A DNA stretch of 64,000 nt, taken from Dipteris shenzhenensis. Taxonomy: Eukaryota > Polypodiophyta > Polypodiopsida > Gleicheniales. The first letter of the stretch is position 1. Each line of letters starts with the position of its first letter. The stretch lies in the NCBI GenBank assembly GCA_047967505.1, contig CM106539.1. One strand, written 5' to 3'. Under the pieces are notes generated by a model. The model did not search any database. It was not told the DNA's origin and saw nothing but the letters and a program-made list of their open reading frames with translations. Of the stretch, positions 9,615 through 20,722 are shown one piece after another. The position numbers and the translations under genes were made by a program.

Positions 9615-12600
9615 GTTGGTACACCTTTGAACTCACGTTTATGTTTTTTTGAAGTATTGTGGAAGATTCGGCTTTTGATTTTGATGGATAATTTGCTTGC
9701 CCTGTGTTTCAAAACTTTCCTACGTGATGTCTTTGTTCTCTTCAGAATTTATGTGACATATTTTGGCAGCTTGCAAAGAGCTAGAATGAAGGGATATGTG
9801 CCCCCCAATGGGGGCCTTTAGTAGTGGAGTGCCCAACCCTAATGTGGCCGGAATACCATGTGTTCAGTGTTTCATTAACACTGAAAGCAGATGCATCTGT
9901 AGAAGAGTCAAAGCTGCAAGTCAAAAATGCATATGTATCATCACTACTAGAGGCTGTACTATCCCGAGCATCTGGAACAGCCAACCTAGAATCTGAAATG
10001 CAAGATAAAAAGGCATAATCTTGACCAACAAAGTTGGCTGCAGCATCCCCACTGTCAGATGCACAAGGGGCTGAATCTGAAACAGCCATACCTGAGCTGT
10101 TTTTCTTTTCTTTTGCAATCCTTTTCCTGCATTCTGCTATGTGATGACCTGGCTTTTTGCAGTAGTGACAAAAACCCTTCTTTTTGGGCTTACTTGCATC
10201 ACTTTTAGCCTTTTGTGAAGACTGTCCTGACCCACTGGAAGGCTGATTTGCTGCTGTCTTTGCCTGTCCCTTTGTTTTTGATTTAAATTTTGAGAGCATG
10301 GCTTGTTCACCTGCACGTGAAGCCAAATTTTTCCTGGTCTACTCTTCCTGAAGCAGAAGTCCTATCAACTCATGAAAAGTGAGGGGATTTGCACCCCCCC
10401 TCAATGATAAATTCAGCGAAGTGTGAAAGCTGAGATAAGACTCAGGAAGAGAATTCAGAGTGGTTGTAATCATCTCTGAATCAGGATAATTTCATCTATG
10501 TTTAACAATTGCCCTCTGAGATCCTGTAGCTTTGTGAGGTGGACTGACATGGAGTCACCCTCCTCCATATGTGTATTGCTCAATTCTCTTTTTAAGAAAG
10601 ATACCCTGGCATCATTCCGTGCTGCATACATGCTTTCCAAAATATCCCACGCTGTCCTGGAGGTCTTACACGACCGGATATGCGGAATGATAGATCTTTT
10701 CACTGAAAGAGAGATGCATGACAAGGCTAAGGCATCTCGTGAATCCCATCTCTTCTGCTCTGGAGTATTGACTGTAGCTGCACCAACAACTTGTCCTGCA
10801 GTTGCACCCTGTGCACGACCTCTTCCACCTCCTTGCTGAGGAGGGGTAGCAGGTGCAATATCTGCTGGTCGGATTTCATCCCCATTGACATAATCCCATA
10901 AATTGCGAGAAATCAGAATATTACGTACCATGAAACTCCAGAGGGAGTAGTTGGTACCATCCAACTTGTCTTCCTGTGAAAGACCACCGAACTGGAACTC
11001 ATTCTGATTTTGATGGGCCATATCTGAGAAAGAGATTGAAGCAGATACAAAGCTGAATTCCCTTATTGGGAATAAAATGCACAACTCCCAAAAACACAGC
11101 CAAGCACGGGCTGTATATGCAACTTAGATTTCTGTACTTGAGCTGTCAGAAATCTGTCCAAGCATCAAAAACTCTCCAAAATCTGCCAAAAGTGTTCCAA
11201 ACACTCCAAGAAAGGCAGTATGTACTGAATACTCCAAAAAATGCTCTCTCAACACAAAAGCCCCAATTTGTGGCTAGAAATTGCAGCCAGAAAGGGGCAA
11301 AATTACTAAAAGCCCCAAATCTGCAATTTTTAAACAAAAGCCCCAAATTTCAGACTAGATCTGCAATTTTGCTCCAGATGTAGCTCCAAAACTGCACAAT
11401 GATTGCAATGTCTGCAATATACAAAATGCCCCAAATTTACTCCAAAACAACTGCACCAAACTATGGTTTTCTGCAAGATGAGCCTGCCCAAGAACACCTG
11501 TGGCTGAAGGCAACCGGTGTAGATCTGCAAGTACAGATTGTACGGATGAACAGACTGTTGCCACACGTGTGGTACTGAAGGACTCCACGCAGATCTAGTG
11601 AAGATACAGTACGGAAGTAAGGACTGTACGGTAAGTATGAACTGTACGGTAAGTACAGACTGTACGAACTGTACGGTAAGTACGAAACAGACCGTACGGT
11701 ACTGATGGCGCATGTACGGTCGAAAAGCGAATCTATACGGAAGCAGGAGTTGTACGGGACTGTACGGTTAACCATACAGTCCGGCGACGATGTACGGCTG
11801 TGAAGTACGGATCTGTACGGTAACCTTGTACGGCTGTTGCAGCGCAGGTACGGCGTTGTTGTACGGCTGTTGCAACGCAGGTACGGCGACCTGTACGGCA
11901 ATCTTCACAGGGCTGTACGTCGGCAGTACGGTGAATTCCGTACAGTCGTACGGACTGTACGGACGACTTGGAGCAAGCTGAAAACGTGAGGCTTAGGAGT
12001 GCCACGAAGGGAGCAGGGAGCCCGAGGCTCTTGAACCCGCTCTGATACCAAATGAAGGAGACGGAGTGAGTGAGAGCAAGAGAGAGTAAGAGAGCAGGAG
12101 GCTTGGAAGCTGAAGACGTAGTTGCAATAGAATAGAGTAAGAGAGTACAACACAAAGTGAGAAAGATAAGGTTTTGTCCTAGTGACAAAACCTTAGTAGT
12201 CACTAACCATAGTTAGTGAACTAACTGCGGTTAGGGGGAAAAACCTCTCATTGAGGGAAAAGTGCCCCTAACTAGCTTATTATATTACATTGGTCACTGC
12301 TGAATTATATCTATAATTCTAACATACTTTGCACACCTCTTTATGCCTTGCTGTCCCCTTTTGCCTACACTGGGAGCATTCATTGCTTTTCCATATATCC
12401 ACTGCATCTCTAGCTAAGTTGTCTTGCCCAAATGCAATACACTGAAAATCATCTTAATATGGCCCCCTGATGAGAAAACACACAATTAATTAATTTGTGC
12501 CGCAACCGGGGGGGGGGGGGGGAGAGTTGAAAAAATAACGTTATCAAAGGCATGAATTCGCAGAAGATTCTAGAGAAATTTACGAGCTTCTTGTGTCCAG

Positions 12601-15600
12601 AAGGTTCTGCTGGCTTCTATAAAAAACAGGCCAGCCTGAAGGGAGGAGAAGGGAGGCCGTGAAAGCCTCCCCGGAAGAGGAGAAACAGGAGGGGAGGGCT
12701 GAGTGGAGGGAGAGGGAGGAGAGGGAGCGAGGACTGAGCGCAGGGGAGAGGGAGGGGAGGGGGAGGAAGGGAGAGGGAGGGGAGGGAGAGCAGAGGGAGA
12801 AGGAGGGAGGAGAGGGCTGGAGGGAGGGGAGTGCTGAGTGCAGGGAGGCGAGAAGGAAGGGGGAGGCGAGAAGGAAGGGGGAGGCGAGGTGGATCAGCAA
12901 CAGTGGGGGAGGGCAAGCGAAGAGGGGAGGTTAATTGAGACAGAGGCATAGGTTAATTGAGAGAGGGGGGGAGCAACAGCTAATTAATTAATTGGGAATA
13001 GGTGAGGATGCGAATAAAATAGATGCTATATTTAGGCTCAAACAGTTCCATAAATTCTTGTGCTTCCTCAACATTCCAGAGATTTTGAGTCCTCACATGT
13101 AAGGCCTTCAACCGTGGGCTGTACCAGTGTAATTTCCTTCTAACATGACACCCATGAGGTCTTTGAAAGCTGCTGGCTTCCAAGATGCAACCCTCATCTT
13201 CAAACAAGTGTGGGCATGGTGCATGCCATCGTAAAGAATCTTTCCCTCATCATCCATTGGATACAATCTGAAATCTCCTTCCAAAGCTGAGAGCCATGCT
13301 CCTACTTAATAGGATTCTCACTTCCTTCTTTCAATATGTCGTCCGTCAAAATAGCTTTCAAGTGTCTACCACACACTTGTCCGACCAAGCCGCCCCTGCC
13401 ATAATGTACGAAAGACAAGTCAGCCCTGACCACAAATGGTAGGCCTACATACGCATGGTGCTGATTTGACCAAGCAACATCAATGTCCCACCCGGCCCGC
13501 AAACTCATGTGCTTATTGCGCATATTGCATCCGTCCACATAAATCTGTACAGGCTGCATTAGCTGTCCAGGCTGCTTTGAGGTGGTCTAGACTCTATGTA
13601 GAGCCTCCTATCTGATTGAGAGCAAGGCCAATTCCTCTCACAAGAAATAGAGCTGAGAAATAAGTGCTGGAGGGACAGGCCCTCCCAAAAGCATCCACAT
13701 GAGGTTGGGATGTGCGGAATGGTGATAGTGAATATTGGGCTTTATCCCCTGCACATAACTCAAGATATCACCATTTGAAGTGTCGCTGGTGGGAGTCTCT
13801 GGCTGAAGTTCTCCATGGGCAAGATCATAGTGGGCTGCTCACTAATAAGCTTTCCAAAGATGGAAGGATCTTGCTGGTTGTGTAATATATATTCTGCCTA
13901 TCGTGCCCTATAAGGTCACCCTGCTTGGAAAGAAGCTGATTGCCCTTGTCCTTCACAATCCTCAACTTCTGTTGTGGTAAGTTTTCCTCATCCCAACTGC
14001 AGCCTTGGTCTCCTTCAACAGCACTTCCATGTACATCCTTTTCATCATCATCTTGCTTATATGTATTACCTTGCTGCTGTGCACCAATGTAGTGATGGGA
14101 ACAGTAATTATTTAGAGCAATATGGTGGTGCAAGGGCTCTTGCCAGAAGTATATTATGCTCATTTTCAAAACTGTCACAACAGCCATCTTCCTCTTGCTG
14201 TCCCTTGTCTTCATAATTTTGGCTGTCATTTTCAGGTTTACTTTGTGGATGCTGCTTCTATCATTGGCAGTGGTCATGAACATATCAGAATCAGTTGTAG
14301 GGCTCTGCCCTCTGGTATTATCCCTGAAATCTGCATGCTTGGCCTGGTTTCCATCTCCACCATTAAGTTCAGTCCCAAATGAATGCATCTCTTTTGTGGG
14401 CTTCAGGAGCGTGGCATGTAAGCTGAGCCTCTCAAATTCTGATTCCCCTTTGATGTAGGTTTGTCTTTGACAACCTTGTGGGAGTCTCGGAGACTCTTGG
14501 GGTCCCATCCCCATTGTGAGGAAGCATGGCTGCTTTCCCATCTTGTGCATTGCAATGTGCACAACCTCTCCGATCTTCTCACAAATTTGCTCACCGATTT
14601 GCTGGCCCATCTGCTTCACTGCCTCGGCTTGGGTCATGCGCTGAAGCATCACGAATAAAGCATCCATGAATTTAGCCCTTATGCCATCAAGCGTGTGCAT
14701 TGCAAAGCTAGGAGGTATACCCTTGGGTGCTCCTGAAATGACAGCGTTTGGTTTTTGCTGCTCATAGCCATTTAAGCTGCTACTTTCATTAGAACACTTC
14801 TCCCCACAACATCCTTTAGTATCTGCAGCTGACAACAACCAGATTTTTGTCTTGCATCCAAAGGCATCATCCATGACTCTGAAGCATGGTTCGGCTGCAT
14901 GCATGCCAGTAACATGGCTGGACTGCATTACAAGCATTGACAGAAATGCATTCTCGTTAGTAATTTGGTATCTATTTTCATAAGCCTCTTCAGTGTTTGT
15001 CATAACTGCTCTAGGCATCATAGCTCTAAGTCTCCACATGTAGCACAGAGGGACATTTCTGTCAAATCTAATAGCTGGCTATGTAAGGTGCAACAACTGT
15101 CATATATCTGGACCATGCAAGGTGCTTCGTGCTTGCAATGCACTAGCCTCTGAGGCTAGGTGTATGTCAACTTGGAGACCACCTGAAATATGATGCATGA
15201 CAATCCTCTCAATAAGCCCAAAAGGAGAAAATACTTTGATGCAACACGTCCATTGTAATGGGGTACAATAGATTGTGGATAGTAATCAGAATCTTGATCA
15301 AGCTGCCCAAAACTAGAGGCATGTAGGCATTGAATTGTCCCATGGTGTGTGGTAAAGCTTTACTCTTGTCCCACTCTGCCAAATGCATGCACATGTGCTA
15401 GAATGCTGTGAATTCCTGCTTGTCTCACAGTTGGAAATGTGATGGACATTGGAGAGGCTCGAAAGAAGGTGGGTGAAGAAACTTCGAAAGCAAGCGGCTG
15501 CAAAACAGCCTGGTAAGGGCTGGTAAAAGCCTGCAAATTTGGGCTGTCAACTTTCAAGGCTCCCTCTCTCTTCTTTTGTTTCCTTTGTTTTTTTATTTTT

Positions 15601-18600
15601 TTGGGGGGGGGGGGGTTCCTAAGTGACCACCTTGACTCAACCTAACCCTCGTTAGCTTAACCTAACTAACTAAACTGAACCTAACCTTTAACCTAACCTC
15701 ACTAAACTAACTCCGGCTAAGTAACTAAACAGTTAATCCAAGTGCGGCCACTACGCTTTGGGAATCTTTCCATCTTGATTGCCTACTGGTTGGCTCGCTT
15801 GATACCTCCAAACCTGTTGGGGATTATACCTCCAATCTTTGCATCTTGATTGCCTACTGGTTGGCTCGCTTGATACCTCCAAACCTGCTGGGGATTATAC
15901 CTCCTCATTTACCGTGGCAGAGTACTCAAACAGCGGGAAGGGACGATGTTCAATATGCGCCCACAGTAAGCGAGATTAGACACGCATACTTAGAGTGAGT
16001 TCTTTGGAATTGAGAATAATGCTGCGAGTCAATCGATGCGAAGGCGATAATGTTAGCAAATTGTATGATGAACACCACGATGTGGAAATCGTCAGGGAGA
16101 CTCGTCTTTGACAAGGCATTGGTGAGGCACAGACGAACCAGCTGGTTCGGTGGCTAGTCAAGGGGTGCTGGAGAGAGCGTTGCACTCTAGGCTGTCACGC
16201 TAGGGGATCATTGGGATCATTGCGCCAATCGTTTGCACCCAATTGGTGCCGCTACGCTCTGAAGGCAAGGTGTTTCCCAAGCAACGCATTTGCATCGCTA
16301 GATAACACTTATCTAAGGAACGTTTGTTGTAATTATAGCCATAATTCATGGAAGTGACCACCAATAAGTGGGTTAGGGGCACTTTTCCCTCATTATTTTT
16401 CCCCCAACCATAGCTTAGTTAGGTGTAGTTTTTGTCACTAAGACAAAACCTTAGGCTTGTACTATCTTCTTATCTCTTCTATTCAGACGTTTTGCAGCTC
16501 TCTTGCTCTCTCTTGTTTTCTCACATGTGGTAGCAGATCCTGCCTCTGCTCCCGGACCTAGAGCTGATCGTCAAGCCTCTCTACTCCCGGACCTCGAGCC
16601 CATGAAAGCTAGTGTGTAGCTGCCATCGTACCTACGTTCCGTACAGCTCCACATTGCACCCTGCCGTACAACCCGTGTCAGTACGATTTCCGTCGTACTG
16701 CATCCGTATCCTATCGTACAGTTGAGACGTCAAGTCTCCGTACATTCCATATGGAGTGTACGTTCGTTGTCCGTACGCCTGCGCTCGCCATTCCATACAC
16801 TTGGAGCAGCTGTCATTCCGTACTTTGGAGCAGCCACTCAGCCACTACATACAACTGTCTCGTTCGTACAGCTGCGCCTCTGCCTCGTCCGTACTGTGTA
16901 CGGATTTCCATACTTGCCGTACATCGTATGATATTTTTCGGTACCTGCAACTTGCGTTGACTTCAGCGCCGTACATTTTTGTACCTACACTGCAGCCCCG
17001 TACAGTCTGTACCTACACGTTTGCTACAGCAGCATTAGTGCTGTCCGTACAAGCTGATTGTGTACCTGCAGATCTTAGAAGCAGATACTCTCTACAGGTT
17101 GTTTTTGCAGGGTCTCTTTGCATGTGACCTTTGCAGGCTACATTTGCAGGTGATAGGTGCAGATTACATTTGGGGCATTTTGTTTTTTTGCAAGCATTGC
17201 AATTAGTTTGCAAAATTTGCTCCAAAATTTGGGGCTTTTGGTTTTGCTTGCAATTTTGCAGAGAAATTTGGGGCTTTTGCAGAGAATCTCAAACTTTGGA
17301 GCTTTTAGCTAATTTGTCCTCTTTTGGATGCAATTTCCTTGAACAAATTGGGGCTTTTGGCATTTGGATGCAATTTGGCAGTGTACTAGCAGTTTGGGGC
17401 TGTTGCATGCAGTTTTGGACTCAGTTTGAGTGACATTGCAGACATTTGCCATCTTTGCAGTGTGTTATTTTGACAATTTTTGGGCATTTGCACGACTTTT
17501 TGGGTGCATTCTGAGCCTTTGATTGGCTTTGATAGTAAGATGTCATTGTTTACAGATGTCTTGGCATTTTAGGGTTGTGCATCTGAAATCCCAGGAAGGG
17601 ATAGTCTTGTCACATTTGCTTGTTGCAATTTGTTTTTCTTAGGTAGTTATGACCCAGAACAATCCCAATGAAGTGTTTGGAGCCCTCACATAGGAGGATA
17701 AGTTGGATGGTACCAACTACTTCTTATGGAGTTTTATGGTTCGCAATATCTTAGTTGGCAAACACTTAATGGGATTATGTCAATGGGGATGAGACATGGC
17801 CACAGAATGTGGTTGCACTTGTTGAGGGGTTAATACCCATTGCTTTGGGTTCCACATCTGACATTCCTGCTGAAAATCAGAATTTGCAGCAAGCTCCTCA
17901 CGTTCCACATGCCCCAATTCCGCCACCGGCTGATTTAGCTCCTCCACAGGCACTGGAAGATGCTGTCAAGCAAGAGATTACAGAAATACATGCAGCCAAA
18001 TCTTTTCCTAATTGGCTGCAACTCTCAGGGAGAGTAAACTTGATGCTCCTTTGCCTGGCAGAACTCGTAGTACAGCATGGCACGAAGGGGGGGCTCTTTT
18101 TGTTGAATCAGCTTATACAGGTACTCTTCTTGATGAGGAAGAGCCTGATACTTTTGAAGAAGCTAAGGATAGTGTGCATTGGATGAATGCTATGCAAGAT
18201 GAGTTGCAGTCCATTGAGAAAAATCAGACTTGGAATCTTATGGAATTGCCACCAGGAAAGAATGCCATAGGTACCAAATGGGTTTTCAAAGTAAAAAGAA
18301 AGATAGATAGGTACAAGACATGGCTAGTTGCAAAAGGCTATGCTCTAAAGAAAGGCATCAATTATGAGGAGACATTTGCTCTTACTTCCAGGATGACCAC
18401 TATCAGATCAGTTATTGCTATGGCTGCACATTTTGATTGAAATGCTCATCATTTGGACATAAAAACAGCTTTTCTTAATGGAGACTTGTTGGAAGAGGTT
18501 TATATCAAACAACCTCCTGGCTTTGAAATTTCGGGTAATGCACATAAAGTTTGCAAGCTCAATAAAGCTTTGTATGGGCTTAAACAAGCCCCATGTACAT

Positions 18601-20674
18601 GGTACTCCAAGATTGATGCCTTTCGGACCAGCAAAGGGCTTCATAGCGATCCAATTGAAAGTATCCTCTACATCAAGAAGGATGGGGGGAATATTTTGGT
18701 CATCATTATTTATGTAGATGACATGTTGCTCACAGGGTCACATGAAGAAAAAATTGCATATTTCAAAGCTGAATTGAAAGCTACATTTGACATGACAAAT
18801 TTGGGCATGTTACATTTTTATTTGGGGATTCAGTATATACAAGAGAGACGTGGCATTATTATGTCTCAATCCAAGTATGTGCAAAAGCTCTTGGATCGGT
18901 TCTACAGTCACTCCCATGGAGCCACAGGGCTGAAGCTTACTATGTATGATGCAGGTGAATTAGTAGATGCCACACTCTACAACCAGGTTGTTGGATGCCT
19001 TCTTTATTTGTGCAATACACAATCCAATATTCAGTTTGCAATATCATAGGTGAGCAGGTATATGCACAGCCCAAAGACAGCACATTGGCAAGCTGTAAAA
19101 CGCATCTTCCGTTACTTGTAAGGCAAAAAGTGTTATGGCTTGATGTTCCCCAGGGGGTGAATTGCAGATGCCTGCTTACAGTGGAGATTATGACACTAAG
19201 TAGTCCACAAGTAGTAATTGTTTCTTTGTGGGATATGCTTACATTTCTTGGCTGAGTAAGAAACAATCCACTGTGGCTACTTCCTCATGTGAAGTTGAGT
19301 ACATGGCAGCTTTCATAGCAACAATTGAGGGTGTGTAGCTACGCTGCTTATTTTCTGATCTTCATCTATCATTATTAGGTCCTTCTCCAATTCTTACTGA
19401 TAGTCAGAGTGCTATAGCAGTTGCAAAGAATATAGTGTTTCATGCTCGCACGAAGCACATTGAGGTTCATTATCATTATGTCAGAGAGAAGTTACATGCA
19501 AGGGAGATCAGTATGATCTATGTCTCCACACATGACAATGTTGCAGACATCTTCACCAAAGCACTTCCACGTGAGAAGTTCGAGGCATGTCGCAATGTCC
19601 TGAACTTATCTCCTTTTGGTGATTAATCCTTACCTGGTACATCATCACATTGGCACTATAGGGGGGTGTTGGAATTATCGCCATAATTCATGGCAGTGAC
19701 CAATGTATGACCAATAAATGGGTTAGGGGCGCTTTTTCCTCATTAGAGGTTTTTTTCCCTAACCACAGTTAGGACACCTAACTACAATTAGTAGTTAGGA
19801 TAAGATTTTTTCACTAAGACAAAACCTTAGGCTTGCACTTTCTTCTTATCTCTTCTATTCAGACGTTTTGCAGCTCTCTTGCTCTCTCTTGTTTTTTCAT
19901 AGGGAGGGGATTGATTCGGAATCCCCATAGAGCAGAACCTTAGGGCCTTAGCACATGGATGGGTTTGGAATGGGAATTTATTTCTCCCATCCTAGACCAA
20001 GTGGTCTAGGATGGATTTAGAATGGGAGTAGCAACTTTTTCTCCCATCCTAGACCATGGCCTCTAGACCTTGGCAATCAGAATGGGTTCCCCTTTTTTAG
20101 GGATTCAAAAACATGGAAGGATGTCATGTGTCCTTGTCCCCACGTGGTCCCCACCTCCTGAACACATGAAATGATGCCTTGTGTCCTCTTCCACCTAAAC
20201 CCATCCCTAGGTCTTTAGCACATGATGGGATGGGAATAGGTGCATGGGACCACCTTGGACCACCTTTTCCCATTCCCATCTATTTCTGCCCATGTGCTAA
20301 GCCCCTTAGCCTAGGGTGCTAGTTGAGCCTCAACTTCGTCGTCCATTCTGTACACATCTATCACAAGTAGAACAAGAATAGTAGGAAAGCCTTCCAGTCT
20401 ATCTGCTGCTGAATTGCTTGACTAGGTGTTGTGGCTGTCGATGGCGCTGTTATGTGTTGGTGTGCTGCTGGAATACGAGATGACGGTGAAAGGGAAAGGG
20501 AAAGGGTAGAGCAAGAGAAGCAAAGGTGCCAAAGTCGAGACTCTGATACCAATGTAGAAAAGGGGTAAGGTACATATTAGAGAAAGGGGAATTGAAAAGA
20601 GGAAGAGAGAGAGAGAGAGAGAAAGGGAGAGAAGGAAGGAGAAGGGATAGGAGAGAGAGGAGGTGGGAAGAGGG

Positions 20675-20722
<48 letters not shown>

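Larger units (their letters stand above)
9781..12324 (-). mobile_element. Truncated Copia retrotransposon (Copia-1) in intron
   Basis: On the minus strand the order is: 5' LTR 12324-12053 (TGTTAGAATTATAG to CTCCTTCA), a 2-bp spacer, PBS TGGTATCAGAGC (initiator tRNA-Met type, 12050-12039), a leader of about 1 kb, and gag from Met at 11021. The element stops at about 9781, just after the Gag zinc knuckle region, so protease, integrase, RT and 3' LTR are missing. It belongs to the same family as the plus-strand element at 16325-19899 (LTR, leader and EDKLDGTNY Gag start all match). Confidence 0.88.
16325..19899 (+). mobile_element. Internally deleted Copia retrotransposon (Copia-2)
   Basis: The 5' LTR (16325-16523), a mutated PBS (16528-16537), a long leader, a broken gag start (about 17650), then an abrupt jump to RT (18012 on), RNase H, a PPT (GGGGGG at 19661-19666) and the 3' LTR (19667-19899). 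Gag zinc knuckle, protease and integrase are absent, which explains the length of 3.6 kb against the usual 5 kb or so. No 5-bp duplication is seen (ACGTT left, TAGGG right). The LTRs differ by indels, so the copy is old or recombinant. Confidence 0.9.

Noticed and set aside
12617-12949. Overlapping long frames of about 90-110 codons
   Set aside because: They fall in a purine-only tract where stops on both strands are rare. Composition explains them.
15640-15735. CCTAAC-rich tract taken as an interstitial telomeric repeat
   Set aside because: The units are irregular (CTAAC, CCTAACC, ACTAAACT) and do not form the plant CCCTAAA heptamer.
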